Positions 39,217-47,980 of a stretch of DNA of 64,000 bases are shown piece by piece. Location: the NCBI RefSeq assembly GCF_042666435.1, contig NZ_JBHTDC010000001.1, positions 1,612,001 to 1,676,000 of the forward strand, written 5' to 3'. A program made the position numbers and the translations under genes. This DNA comes from Allosphingosinicella sp042666435. Lineage in GTDB: Bacteria; Pseudomonadota; Alphaproteobacteria; Sphingomonadales; Sphingomonadaceae. Below the pieces are notes generated by a model that was not told where the DNA came from, searched no databases, and saw only the letters and a list, made by a program, of their open reading frames with translations. The first letter of the stretch is position 1; each line of letters begins with the position of its first letter.

Positions 39217-39579
39217 ATGAGCACGACCGAAACAAAGACCCGCGCCCGCCCCGCCGCCGTCACGCTGACGCCGGCCGCCGAGGCGCGCATCGCCGCGCTG
39301 ATGGCGCGCGCGCCCGACGGGACGATGGGGGTCAAGCTTTCCACGCCACGACGCGGTTGCTCGGGCCTGGCTTATTCGGTTGATTATGTCAGCGAGGCGA
39401 AGCCGTTCGACGAAGCGATCGAGACCCCTGCCGGCACCTTCTACATCGACAGCGCCTCGGTGCTCTATTTGATAGGCAGCCGCATGGATTGGGTGGAAGA
39501 CGATTTCGCCGCCGGCTTCACCTTCGACAATCCCAACGCCAAGGGCGCCTGCGGCTGCGGCGAGAGCTTTACGGTCTGA
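39217..39579 (+). CDS. sufA: A-type Fe-S carrier SufA/IscA family protein
   Basis: The 120-residue HesB/IscA-like carrier has the three conserved Cys: GVKLSTPRRGCSGLAYSVDY and the C-terminal KGACGCGESF. It shuttles nascent clusters from SufBCD to target enzymes. The ATG giving MSTTETKTRARP is chosen because a longer frame from 39109 would only translate the repeat (FVPSEVEG). It closes the suf cluster. Confidence 0.95.
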   Translation: MSTTETKTRARPAAVTLTPAAEARIAALMARAPDGTMGVKLSTPRRGCSGLAYSVDYVSEAKPFDEAIETPAGTFYIDSASVLYLIGSRMDWVEDDFAAGFTFDNPNAKGACGCGESFTV

Positions 39580-39607
39580 GCGTCCCCGACGAAGAATCCC
39601 GCTCAGC

Positions 39608-39682
39608 CGTCATTGCGAGGAGCGTCGCGACGAAGCAATCCAGAGGCCGGCGCTGGATTGCCGCGCTTCGCTCGCAATGACG
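39608..39682. repeat. Palindromic intergenic repeat (core GTCATTGCGAG)
   Basis: CGTCATTGCGAG (39608-39619) and CTCGCAATGACG (39671-39682) form the ends; internal segments around GCAATCCAG and CTGGATTGC also pair. This is another family from those in the suf genes. It separates sufA from the phosphatase gene. Confidence 0.88.
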
Positions 39683-39707
39683 ATCGTTCGGCCTTAAGGC
39701 GCGCCTC

Positions 39708-40379
39708 ATGCTCCCCGCCCTCGCCCATATCGACTGCTGGATCTTCGATCTCGACAACAGCCTCTATCCGGCCTCGGCCGACCTGTTCGCCCTCATCGAC
39801 ATCCGCATGGGCGAGTATATCCAGCGCCTGCTCGCCTGCGATCCGGTCGAAGCGCGGCGGGTGCAGAAAAGCTATTTCCACGAGCACGGCACCACGCTCG
39901 CCGGCCTAATGGCGGGGCACGGAGTCGCGCCGCGCGACTTTCTCGATTACGTGCACGACATCGATCTTGCCCGGCTGACGGCCGATCCGGCTCTCGTGGC
40001 GGCGATGGACCGGTTACCGGGGCGCAAGTTCGTCTTCACCAATGGCGACGAGGCTTATGCGAGCCGGGTGCTCGACAAGATCGGCCTCGCCAACGCGTTT
40101 GACGGGATGCACGACATCCACGCCATGGATTATGTGCCCAAGCCCAATCCCGCCGCTTATGCCGCCTTGTGCTCGGCCCACGCCATCGCGCCGGAAACCG
40201 CCCTCTTCGTCGAGGACATGGCGCGCAATTTGGAACCGGCCAAGGCGCTCGGCATGACCACCGTCTGGGTCGACAACGGTTCGGAGCGCGGCGGCCACGG
40301 CGCCGATCCGGCCTTTATCGATTACCGCATCGCCGATATCGGCTTATGGCTCACCGAGATTCTGGGGAACGAAGAATGA
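39708..40379 (+). CDS. HAD-family pyrimidine 5'-nucleotidase-like phosphatase
   Basis: The 223-residue protein has the HAD motifs of the SDT1/Phm8-like group: WIFDLDNSLYP (motif I), FTNGDEAYASRVL (motif II) and KPNPAAYAALC followed by FVEDMARNLEPAKALGM (motifs III and IV). It should dephosphorylate nucleoside monophosphates or related small phosphates in the cytosol; the true substrate is not given by sequence. The stop overlaps the dapD start (ATGA). Confidence 0.88.
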   Translation: MLPALAHIDCWIFDLDNSLYPASADLFALIDIRMGEYIQRLLACDPVEARRVQKSYFHEHGTTLAGLMAGHGVAPRDFLDYVHDIDLARLTADPALVAAMDRLPGRKFVFTNGDEAYASRVLDKIGLANAFDGMHDIHAMDYVPKPNPAAYAALCSAHAIAPETALFVEDMARNLEPAKALGMTTVWVDNGSERGGHGADPAFIDYRIADIGLWLTEILGNEE

Positions 40380-41194
40380 CGCAGGCGACCATCGAGCAGG
40401 CATGGGAAGAGCGCGACTCCATCGGCCCCGGGACAAAGGGCGCGGTGCGGCAGGCGGTCGATTCGGCGCTTGCCGCGCTCGATGCGGGCACCGCGCGGGT
40501 CGCCGAGAAAGGCGCGGGCGGCTGGACCGTCAACCAGTGGCTGAAGAAGGCGGTTCTCCTCTCCTTCCGCCTCAACCCGATGGAGACCATCTCCGGCGCG
40601 CCGGGCGCGGCCCATTGGTGGGACAAGGTGCCGTCCAAGTTCAGCGGCTGGGACGCATCCGATTTCACCAAGGCGGGCTTTCGCGCGGTTCCGGGCGCCA
40701 TCGTCCGCCGTGGCGCCTTTATCGGCAAGAACGCTGTGCTGATGCCCAGCTTCGTCAATATCGGCGCTTTTGTCGGCGAGGGGACGATGGTCGACACCTG
40801 GGCGACGGTCGGAAGCTGCGCCCAGATCGGTAGCAACGTCCACATTTCGGGCGGCACGGGCATCGGCGGCGTGCTCGAGCCGTTGCAGGCCGGGCCCGTC
40901 ATCATCGAGGACAATTGCTTTATCGGCGCCCGCTCCGAGGTGGCCGAAGGCGTGGTGATCGAGGAAGGCGCCGTCCTCTCGATGGGCGTATTCCTCGGCG
41001 CCTCGACGAAGATCGTCGACCGGGAAAGCGGCGAAATCTTCATCGGCCGCGTCCCCGCTTATTCGGTCGTCGTCCCCGGCACGCTGCCGCCGAGCACCGG
41101 CTCCGGCCCGAGCCTCGCCTGCGCGGTGATCGTCAAGCGCGTCGACGCGAAGACGCGGTCCAAGACCAGCATCAACGAGTTGCTGCGGGACTAG
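40376..41194 (+). CDS. dapD: 2,3,4,5-tetrahydropyridine-2,6-dicarboxylate N-succinyltransferase
   Basis: The 272-residue left-handed beta-helix enzyme catalyses the succinyl-CoA-dependent step of lysine and diaminopimelate synthesis. Hexapeptide repeats and family motifs are seen: KKAVLLSFRLNPM, VRRGAFIGKNAVLMPSFVNI, VDTWATVGSCAQIGSNVHIS, GGVLEPLQAGPVIIEDNCFI. The C-terminus KTRSKTSINELLRD is typical. It is translationally coupled to the phosphatase upstream. Confidence 0.96.
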   Translation: MTQATIEQAWEERDSIGPGTKGAVRQAVDSALAALDAGTARVAEKGAGGWTVNQWLKKAVLLSFRLNPMETISGAPGAAHWWDKVPSKFSGWDASDFTKAGFRAVPGAIVRRGAFIGKNAVLMPSFVNIGAFVGEGTMVDTWATVGSCAQIGSNVHISGGTGIGGVLEPLQAGPVIIEDNCFIGARSEVAEGVVIEEGAVLSMGVFLGASTKIVDRESGEIFIGRVPAYSVVVPGTLPPSTGSGPSLACAVIVKRVDAKTRSKTSINELLRD

Positions 41195-41228
41195 ATTTGA
41201 AGCCCGTGCCGGGGAACACCATCCTCGC

Positions 41229-41249
41229 GTCACAAGGAGTCCTTGTGAC
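41229..41249. promoter_or_regulatory. Perfect 21-nt palindrome upstream of the DMT exporter gene
   Basis: GTCACAAGGA-G-TCCTTGTGAC is a perfect inverted repeat with 10-bp arms, lying in the short gap between dapD and the exporter. It could be an operator or an mRNA hairpin; the T-run expected for a terminator is short. An AAGGAG inside it precedes a 12-codon GTG frame (41245-41283). No regulator can be assigned. Confidence 0.45.
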
Positions 41250-41302
41250 TTTCGCCGCATGTTTCGTGACGCGCCGGCGCTGAAACGGCGTAAGGCGACG
41301 CC

Positions 41303-42238
41303 ATGACGGGCCACATGACGAGCATGAGTGGGCGAGACTGGGCGATCCTGCTCATCCTGTCCGTCCTGTGGGGCGGGTCGTTCTTCTTCATCGAGATCGC
41401 GGTCGAGACGGTGCGGCCGCTCACTCTGGTGCTGATCCGGGTCAGCATCGCGGCGGCGGCCTTGTGGCTCTTCCTGCTTGCGCGGCGGCAGCGGCTGCCG
41501 GTGCCGCCGGGCGCCTTGCTCGCCTTCCTGATTCTGGCTTTGCTCAACAATGTCCTCCCTTTCGTCCTGTTCGCCTGGGCGCAGAAGGAGATTGCAGGCG
41601 GCCTCGCCTCGATCCTCAACGCGACCACCCCGATCTGGGGCGTGATCGTCGCTCACCTCTTCACGCGCGACGAGCGGATGACGCCGGCCAAGGTGGCGGG
41701 CGTGCTGCTCGGCTTCGGCGGCGTCGCGCTGATGATCGGGCCTGACTTCCTCAAGGAGATCGGCACCGGCGTCTGGGCACAGCTCGCCTGCCTCGTCGCC
41801 ACCCTCAGCTACGCGCTGGCCGGCGTCTACGCGCGCCGATTCCGCGCCATGGGCATCGCGCCGGTCGCCGTCTCGACCGGCCAGCTCACCGCCTCGGCGC
41901 TGGTGATGCTGCCGCTGGTCCTGCTGTTCGAGCCGCCCTGGCAAGGCTCGGCGCCCGCTCCGGAGGCCTGGGTGGCGCTGATCGCGCTGGCGCTCGTCTC
42001 CACCAGCCTCGCCTACATCCTCTATTTCCATCTGCTCGCCTCGGCCGGCGCTACCAATTCGCTGCTCGTCACCTTCCTCGTCCCGATCACCGCGATCCTG
42101 CTCGGCGCCTTGTTGCTCGGCGAGGTGCTGGAGCCGCGCCATTTCGCCGGCATGGCGCTGATCGGCGTGGGGCTCGCGGCGATCGACGGGCGGCTGCTGC
42201 GCGGCCGTTTCAGGCGGCTGGGCTCGCTTCCGCGATAA
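41303..42238 (+). CDS. EamA/DMT-family transporter
   Basis: The 311-residue inner-membrane protein has about 10 hydrophobic helices in two EamA repeats (LLILSVLWGGSFFFIEIAVE, GLASILNATTPIWGVIVAHL; QLACLVATLSYALAGVYARR, ATNSLLVTFLVPITAILLGA). Members export or import metabolites such as amino acids; the substrate is unknown. An ATG 15 nt downstream is also possible as start. The 3' end overlaps the convergent TlpA-like gene by 29 nt. Confidence 0.9.
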   Translation: MTGHMTSMSGRDWAILLILSVLWGGSFFFIEIAVETVRPLTLVLIRVSIAAAALWLFLLARRQRLPVPPGALLAFLILALLNNVLPFVLFAWAQKEIAGGLASILNATTPIWGVIVAHLFTRDERMTPAKVAGVLLGFGGVALMIGPDFLKEIGTGVWAQLACLVATLSYALAGVYARRFRAMGIAPVAVSTGQLTASALVMLPLVLLFEPPWQGSAPAPEAWVALIALALVSTSLAYILYFHLLASAGATNSLLVTFLVPITAILLGALLLGEVLEPRHFAGMALIGVGLAAIDGRLLRGRFRRLGSLPR

Positions 42239-42809
42239 GCTCCGCCGCGCGCGCGCCCTGCCAATCCTCGATGCCGGTCATCCGCCACACCTCCTTGCCC
42301 TCGGAATCGTAGAGGATGGTGGTCGGCAGCGTGTCGACGCCCAGCGCGGTCATCAGCTCCATATTGGGATCGATATAAGGCTGGAGCGTCGAGAATTTCC
42401 GCTCGGCGAAGAAGGCGTCGACCTTGGCCTGGCCCTCCAGATCCTGGCTGACGACGAGCACCTGGAGCGTATCCTCGCGCGCCGCCAGCGCATCGAGGGT
42501 GGGCATTTCGGCGATGCAGGGGGCGCACCAGGTCGCCCAGAGGTTGACCAGCAGGGGCTTGCCCCGGAAATCGGCCAGCGTCGCCGGCCCGCCTTCCGGG
42601 TTCTCGAACGCGGAGGCGGGGGCCGGAGCGCCGGCGTGGGAGCGATCGAGCCGGCCGGCGGACTCGCCCTGCCCGAGGCGCGGCCCGGCCCAGTCGCTGG
42701 GCGCGCCGCCGCCTTGCGGGCCGTCGGGCTTTTGCCTATCGCAGCCCGCCAGCAGCAGGCCGAGGCCGAGGAGACAGGCGATCAGCCGCAAGGACAACTC
42801 CAATAGCAT
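42210..42809 (-). CDS. TlpA-like thioredoxin-fold lipoprotein
   Basis: The 199-residue product starts MLLELSLRLIACLLGLGL, with lipobox LLAGC, a Gly/Pro-rich linker and a TlpA/ResA-like domain with active site WATWCAPCIAEMP. It is predicted to be a periplasmic membrane-anchored thiol-disulfide oxidoreductase, for example in cytochrome c or envelope protein maturation. Its ATG (42807-42809) overlaps the argH ATG on the other strand, so the promoters of the two must lie in each other's coding region. Confidence 0.92.
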   Translation of the reverse strand: MLLELSLRLIACLLGLGLLLAGCDRQKPDGPQGGGAPSDWAGPRLGQGESAGRLDRSHAGAPAPASAFENPEGGPATLADFRGKPLLVNLWATWCAPCIAEMPTLDALAAREDTLQVLVVSQDLEGQAKVDAFFAERKFSTLQPYIDPNMELMTALGVDTLPTTILYDSEGKEVWRMTGIEDWQGARAAELIAEASPAA

Positions 42810-44184
42810 GTGGGGCGGGCGCTTCGCCGAGGGCCCGTCGGCGTTGATGCGGGAGATAAATGCCTCGATCAGCTTCGACAAGCGACTTTGGCGCCAGGAC
42901 ATACAAGCGTCGAAGGCGCATGTCGCGATGCTGGCGGCGCAACGGATCGTTTCCGGCGAGGACGCGGCCGCCATCGCGGACGGGCTGGACCGCATCGCGG
43001 CGGAATATGAAGCGGGCGGCCTATCCGAGGATCCGGCGCTCGAGGACATCCACATGCATGTCGAGCATCGGCTCGCCGAACTGGTCGGGCCGGCCGCGGG
43101 GAGGCTCCACACCGCCCGCTCGCGCAACGACCAGGTGGCGACCGACTTCCGTCTGTGGGTCCGCGACGCGATCGACGAGGTGCTGGACGGGCTCAGCGGC
43201 CTGCGACGGGCGCTGGTCCGCCGCGCCGGCGACCATGTGGAAACGGTGATGCCCGGCTTCACCCATTTGCAGGTCGCCCAGCCGGTGACGCTCGGTCACC
43301 ACCTCATGGCCTATTACGAGATGGCCCGGCGCGACATGTCCCGCTTCGCCGATGCACGGGCGCGGATGAACGAATGCCCGCTCGGCGCCGCGGCGCTGGC
43401 GGGAACAGGCTTCCCGATCGACCGGCGGGCGACGGCGCAAACGCTCGGCTTCGACCGGCCGACGGCCAATTCGCTCGACAGCGTCTCCGACAGAGACTTC
43501 GCGCTCGATTATCTGATGGCCGCGACCCAATGCGCGCTGCATCTGTCGCGGCTGGCCGAGGAGTTCATCCTCTGGGCGAGCCAGCCGTTCGGTTTCGTCA
43601 CTCTGCCCGACGCTTATTCGACCGGCTCGTCGATCATGCCGCAGAAGCGCAACCCCGACGCGGCCGAGCTGGTGCGCGGCCATTCGGGACGGATCGCGGG
43701 GGCGATGGTGGCGCTGGTCATGACGATGAAGGGCCTTCCGCTCGCTTATTCCAAAGACATGCAGGACGACAAACCGCCGGTCTTCGAAGCGCACGACCTT
43801 CTCGCGCTGTCGATCGCGGCGATGACGGGCATGGTGGAGAGCGTGACCTTCAACGCGGATCGGATGCGCATCGCGGCGGAAGCCGGCCATTCGACGGCGA
43901 CCGACCTCGCCGACTGGCTGGTGCAGGTCGCCGGTATCCCGTTCCGCGAGGCGCATCATATTACAGGCCGCGCGGTGCGGCTTGCCGAGGAGCGAAACGT
44001 CCGCCTCTGGGAGCTTCCGCTCGACGCGCTGGTCTCGATCGATCCCCGTATCGACGCCTCGATTTTCGATGTCCTCTCGGTCGATGCCTCTGTACAAAGC
44101 CGGACGAGCCATGGCGGCACCGCCCCGAGCGCGGTTCGGGAGCGAATAGCAGAAGCACAGAAGGCGCTGGAGATGGATCGGTGA
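42808..44184 (+). CDS. argH: Argininosuccinate lyase
   Basis: The 458-residue fumarase/aspartase-superfamily enzyme cleaves argininosuccinate to arginine and fumarate. The N-terminus MWGGRFAEGPSALMREIN fixes the start. Signature motifs are SRNDQVATDFRLW, FTHLQVAQPVTLGHHL, and GSSIMPQKRNPDAAELVRG with the catalytic serine loop. Length is normal. Its 3' end overlaps a small lipoprotein gene by 4 nt (GTGA). Confidence 0.96.
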   Translation: MWGGRFAEGPSALMREINASISFDKRLWRQDIQASKAHVAMLAAQRIVSGEDAAAIADGLDRIAAEYEAGGLSEDPALEDIHMHVEHRLAELVGPAAGRLHTARSRNDQVATDFRLWVRDAIDEVLDGLSGLRRALVRRAGDHVETVMPGFTHLQVAQPVTLGHHLMAYYEMARRDMSRFADARARMNECPLGAAALAGTGFPIDRRATAQTLGFDRPTANSLDSVSDRDFALDYLMAATQCALHLSRLAEEFILWASQPFGFVTLPDAYSTGSSIMPQKRNPDAAELVRGHSGRIAGAMVALVMTMKGLPLAYSKDMQDDKPPVFEAHDLLALSIAAMTGMVESVTFNADRMRIAAEAGHSTATDLADWLVQVAGIPFREAHHITGRAVRLAEERNVRLWELPLDALVSIDPRIDASIFDVLSVDASVQSRTSHGGTAPSAVRERIAEAQKALEMDR

Positions 44185-44420
44185 AGCAGATCGCGTTGGC
44201 GGCCCTGGCCCTCATCCTCCTCGCCGGCTGCGGCGGGCGCGAGCCGCTTCGTCCGGCGCCTGGCGATACCATGCCCCCCGCGCCCGCGGCGGCGTCGGAG
44301 CCGCCGACCACCGACGAGCTTCTGGAGCCGACGCCGATCGCCCGGCCCGAGCGGGTCGACGAGCTCCTCACGCGGTCCGAGGAGCGCGAGGACGACCGCT
44401 TCGACCTGCCGCCTCAATAG
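44181..44420 (+). CDS. Small lipoprotein downstream of argH (LptM-like)
   Basis: The 79-residue product starts at a GTG overlapping the argH stop: MKQIALAALALILLAGCGGR, with lipobox LAGC within a short signal. The mature part is Pro- and acidic-rich and probably unstructured. Position and short lipoprotein form resemble the LptM/YifL group found beside lysine or arginine genes, but no decisive motif is visible beyond the lipobox. A diaminopimelate decarboxylase gene, frequent next to such genes, is not here. Confidence 0.75.
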   Translation: MKQIALAALALILLAGCGGREPLRPAPGDTMPPAPAAASEPPTTDELLEPTPIARPERVDELLTRSEEREDDRFDLPPQ

Positions 44421-44439
44421 CCTACCCACCGGAGTCAGA

Positions 44440-45297
44440 ATGAAACCCGTCCGCAAGGCCGTCTTCCCCGTCGCGGGCCTCGGCACCCGCTTCCTCCCCG
44501 CCACCAAGGCCTTCGCCAAGGAGATGCTCCCAGTCGTCGATCGGCCGCTCATCCAATATGCGGTCGACGAGGCGCGCGAGGCCGGGATCGAGCAGATGAT
44601 CTTCGTCACCGGTCGCGGCAAAAGCGCGCTCGAAGACTATTTCGACATCGCCTACGAGCTGGAATCAACGATGCGCGGGCGCGGCAAGTCGCTCGAGCCG
44701 CTGGAGTCCACGCGTCTCCCGGCCGGCGCCCTCGTCTCTGTGCGGCAGCAGGAGCCGTTGGGCCTCGGCCACGCCGTCTGGTGCGCGCGCGACATCGTCG
44801 GCGACGAGCCCTTCGCCGTTTTGCTCCCCGACGACCTGATGTGGGGGAAGCCCGGCTGCCTTCGCCAGATGGTCGATGCTTACGAGAAAGTCGGCGGCAA
44901 CATCATCTGCGCGATGGACGTGCCGCGCGAGAAGACGTCGAGCTACGGCATCATCACGCCGGGCGCGGCCGACGGGTCGCTGACGCAAGTCAAGGGAATG
45001 GTCGAGAAACCCAAGCCCGAGGATTCGCCCTCCACCCTCGGAATCGTCGGCCGGTACATCCTCCAGCCGGAGGTGATGCGCGTCCTCGATACGCAGGAAC
45101 GCGGCGCCGGGGGCGAGATCCAGCTGACCGACGCCATGGCGGCATTGATCGGCACCCAGCCCTTCCATGGCCTCACCGTCGACGCGGTTCGCTACGATTG
45201 CGGCGACAAGGCCGGCTTCGTCACCGCCAATATCGCGCTCGCCCTGGAGCGGGACGATGTCGGCCCGGCGGTGCGCGCCTTCATCGCCGACCTGTGA
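44440..45297 (+). CDS. galU: UTP--glucose-1-phosphate uridylyltransferase
   Basis: The 285-residue nucleotidyltransferase makes UDP-glucose for polysaccharide and glycolipid synthesis. The family signature is at the N-terminus (AVFPVAGLGTRFLPATKA, KEMLPVVDRPLIQYAVDEA), followed by RQQEPLGLGHAVWCAR, VLLPDDLMWG, GMVEKPKPEDSPS and GRYILQPEVMRVL. The stop overlaps the next gene's GTG. Confidence 0.96.
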   Translation: MKPVRKAVFPVAGLGTRFLPATKAFAKEMLPVVDRPLIQYAVDEAREAGIEQMIFVTGRGKSALEDYFDIAYELESTMRGRGKSLEPLESTRLPAGALVSVRQQEPLGLGHAVWCARDIVGDEPFAVLLPDDLMWGKPGCLRQMVDAYEKVGGNIICAMDVPREKTSSYGIITPGAADGSLTQVKGMVEKPKPEDSPSTLGIVGRYILQPEVMRVLDTQERGAGGEIQLTDAMAALIGTQPFHGLTVDAVRYDCGDKAGFVTANIALALERDDVGPAVRAFIADL

Positions 45298-46253
45298 GCT
45301 GCACCGCCTATCTGGTCGCGGACGGGCCGGTGCGGACGATCGGCCCCGACGAAGCCTTTGCCTATCAGGGGCCGGGTTTCGTCTGGACCCATATCGAAGG
45401 ACGCGACGAGGTCGAGCTGGCCCGACTCAAGAGTGGCAGGGATCCGGTGCCGGGCGTGGCGGCGAGCGCTCTTGTCGCGCACGAGACCCGTCCCCGCTGC
45501 GATCGGATCGGGGATGGAGCGCTCATCAACCTGCGCGGCCCGGCCGCGGCGGAGTTGGACGACAGCGACCGGCTGGTCTCGATCCGCTTCTGGGTGCGCG
45601 AACGGCGTGTCGTCTCGGTCTCCCGCCGGCCGCTTCTCGCGACCGCGGACGTGGCCGGCCATGCGGAGGCCGATAGGATTAGAGACCCGGGGGATCTCAT
45701 CGCCGCCTTCGCCCGCGCCATATCCAAGCAGCTCGATCCGGAAGTCGCCGGCCTCGGCGACGCGCTGGATGAAGTCGAAACCGATCTCGAGCCGCGCACC
45801 GTCTACCGCTTCCGGTCCCGGATCGCCGGCATCCGGTCGGACGCCATCGCCTATCGCCGCTTCGTGGCGCCGGATCGGGACGCGCTCGTCACTCTGGCCC
45901 ATCTGGAGGTCGAATGGCTGCACGAGGATGACCGTCTCCACATACGCGAAGCCGCCGATCGCTTCGCCCGGATGACGGAGGAATTGGAGGCGGTGCGCGA
46001 GCGCGCGGCCTTGCTGCACGAGCAGGTTACCGACATGCGCGCCGAGGTCCTCGACCAACGCTCGCTGATGCTGGCCATCGTCGCCCTCATCTTCCTGCCG
46101 CTGACCTTCGTCACCGGGCTGCTCGGCATGAACGTCGAAGGCATTCCTTATGCGCAGGAGCCCTGGGCCTTCTGGGCCGTCACCGCTTTCTGCCTCGTCA
46201 TCGCCCTGACGATCGCCGCCTTCTTCGCCTGGAGGAACTGGCTCAGCCGCTGA
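45294..46253 (+). CDS. zntB: CorA-family zinc/magnesium transporter (ZntB-like)
   Basis: The 319-residue protein has a long cytosolic N-terminal domain, a coiled helix (ELEAVRERAALLHEQVTDMR) and two C-terminal membrane helices around the GMN motif in LPLTFVTGLLGMNVEGIP. The start is GTG overlapping galU (GTGA). Features such as ALINLRGPAA and the GMN-VEGIP exit place it in the ZntB group, which transports zinc with protons; direction of transport is debated in the family. Mg2+ cannot be excluded. Confidence 0.88.
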   Translation: MSCTAYLVADGPVRTIGPDEAFAYQGPGFVWTHIEGRDEVELARLKSGRDPVPGVAASALVAHETRPRCDRIGDGALINLRGPAAAELDDSDRLVSIRFWVRERRVVSVSRRPLLATADVAGHAEADRIRDPGDLIAAFARAISKQLDPEVAGLGDALDEVETDLEPRTVYRFRSRIAGIRSDAIAYRRFVAPDRDALVTLAHLEVEWLHEDDRLHIREAADRFARMTEELEAVRERAALLHEQVTDMRAEVLDQRSLMLAIVALIFLPLTFVTGLLGMNVEGIPYAQEPWAFWAVTAFCLVIALTIAAFFAWRNWLSR

Positions 46254-46275
46254 CGACGAAGGTGCGGCCCTAGCC

Positions 46276-46842
46276 TTACGCCTCCAGCTCGATGTCCCAA
46301 TAGAGATAGTCGCGCCAGCTATCGTGCAGGAAATTGGGGGGAAAGGCGCGGCCATGGTCCTGGAGCTGCCAGCTGGTCGGCCGAATCGGGCGCCGATTGA
46401 GGTTCATATGCGCCTCGGCCGGCGTGCGGCCGCCTTTTCGCAAGTTGCACGGCGCGCAGGCGGTGGCGACATTCTCCCATGTCGTGCGCCCGCCCTGGGC
46501 GCGCGGGACGACATGGTCGAAGGTCAATTCCCTGGGGTCGCCGCAATATTGGCAGACGAAACGGTCGCGCAGGAACAGGTTGAACCGGGTGAAGGCCGGA
46601 TATTCGGACGGCCGCACATATTGGCGGAGCGCGATCACGCTTGGGATATGCATCGTCCGCGTCGGGCTGTGGACCTCGCGCACATAATTGGCGACGATGT
46701 CGACCCGCTCCAGAAACACCGCCTTGACGGCGGTCTGCCACGGCCACAGGCTCAATGGATAATAACTGAGCGGCGTGTAATCGGCGTTCAAAACGAGCGC
46801 GGGGCAGCTGTCGGGATGCCGGATGAGATCGGGATGGTACAT
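46276..46842 (-). CDS. HNH endonuclease family protein
   Basis: The 188-residue protein has an HNH domain with zinc-binding Cys pairs: CQYCGDPRELTFDHVVPRAQ, then TWENVATACAPCNLRKG. The N-terminal part (LVLNADYTPLSYYPLSLWPW) is the conserved extension of a widespread housekeeping HNH family found as single genes in many alphaproteobacteria and cyanobacteria. Its biological role is not established. It is convergent with zntB with a short gap. Confidence 0.9.
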   Translation of the reverse strand: MYHPDLIRHPDSCPALVLNADYTPLSYYPLSLWPWQTAVKAVFLERVDIVANYVREVHSPTRTMHIPSVIALRQYVRPSEYPAFTRFNLFLRDRFVCQYCGDPRELTFDHVVPRAQGGRTTWENVATACAPCNLRKGGRTPAEAHMNLNRRPIRPTSWQLQDHGRAFPPNFLHDSWRDYLYWDIELEA

Positions 46843-47017
46843 GAACCGACAGGGCCTTTCGTTTCATGGAGGAAGACCCTCCCGAAACGCGCCCCCGTCG
46901 CTGTCGCACCCAGAACGTGGGAGATTCGGGCTACGCCTTCTTCTCCTGTTCGATCACGCCCGTGGCTGATTTGCGTGACGGCGTCATGACACCACAAGTC
47001 GCGACTCGCGGTCAAGA

Positions 47018-47063
47018 GCGCTTTCCAGCAAAAGTGGTTTCCGGTTTTGCGTCCGGAAAGCGC
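47018..47063. repeat. Short palindromic repeat (GCGCTTTCC ... GGAAAGCGC)
   Basis: Ends GCGCTTTCC (47018-47026) and GGAAAGCGC (47055-47063) pair, and inner AAAA/TTTT and CC/GG segments add partial pairing around GTGGTTTCCGG. Elements of this pattern are scattered in several alphaproteobacterial genomes. It lies just upstream of gluQ, so it could also sit in its leader. Confidence 0.7.
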
Positions 47064-47086
47064 GTCGATCGAATAATCCGGCTTTC

Positions 47087-47971
47087 ATGAAAAATGTCGT
47101 CACGCGATTCGCGCCCTCGCCGACGGGCCGGCTGCACCTCGGCCACGCTTATTCGGCGCTGCTGGCGCATGATCATGCGCGGGCGCATGACGGTATCATG
47201 CTGCTGAGGATCGAGGACATCGACCCCGGCCGCGCCCGTTCGGCCCATATCGACGGCATCATCGAGGATTTGCTCTGGCTCGGCATCGAGCCCGACGGAG
47301 AGATCGCCTACCAGTCGGAACGGCTTGCGCTCTACGCCGAGGCGCTGGGCCGGCTGAAGGGGCTGGGCCTTGTCTACCCATGCTTCTGCACGCGCGCCGG
47401 GATAGCGGCCGAGATCGCGGCCAGCGTGTCAGCGCCCCATGGGCCGGACGGGCTGGTCTATCCGGGAACGTGCCGGCGCCTGTCGGTGGAAGAGCGCGAA
47501 CGCCGGCTGCGCGACGAACCCCATGCCTGGCGGCTCGACGTGGGGAAGGCGCTGGAGTTCCCCGGCGAAAGCCGGGGAGCGCTAAGCTGGCATGACTCCA
47601 CCGCCGGCGAAATAATTGCCCACCCGGAGCGCTTCGGCGACGTCGTCCTGGCGCGCAAGGACGCGCCGACCAGCTATCATCTCGCGGTCACGGTCGACGA
47701 CGCGGCGCAGGGCGTGACCGACGTGATCCGGGGAACGGACCTCTTCGCCTCGACCGACATTCATCGGCTGCTCCAGGCGCTGCTCGGCCTGCCGACCCCT
47801 CATTACCACCATCATCCCTTGCTGACGGACGGGGAAGGCCGGCGGCTCGCCAAGCGCAACGGCGCGCCAGCGATCGCCGACCTCCGCGGCGCCGGCGCGA
47901 ATCCGGAAGAACTGGCGGCGAATCTTCGCGCCGGCATTTTGCCCGCTGGATATTCCGTGGCCGGGGCCTAG
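47087..47971 (+). CDS. gluQ: Glutamyl-Q tRNA(Asp) synthetase
   Basis: The 294-residue truncated GluRS paralogue attaches glutamate to queuosine at position 34 of tRNA-Asp. It has the class I HIGH motif (RFAPSPTGRLHLGHAYSAL), a zinc-like Cys cluster (YPCFCTRAG and YPGTCRR), HHHPLLTDGEGRRLAKRN as KMSKS counterpart, and lacks the anticodon-binding domain. It is followed 9 nt later by the HIG1 protein gene. Confidence 0.94.
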   Translation: MKNVVTRFAPSPTGRLHLGHAYSALLAHDHARAHDGIMLLRIEDIDPGRARSAHIDGIIEDLLWLGIEPDGEIAYQSERLALYAEALGRLKGLGLVYPCFCTRAGIAAEIAASVSAPHGPDGLVYPGTCRRLSVEERERRLRDEPHAWRLDVGKALEFPGESRGALSWHDSTAGEIIAHPERFGDVVLARKDAPTSYHLAVTVDDAAQGVTDVIRGTDLFASTDIHRLLQALLGLPTPHYHHHPLLTDGEGRRLAKRNGAPAIADLRGAGANPEELAANLRAGILPAGYSVAGA

Positions 47972-47980
47972 ATAGGGGCC

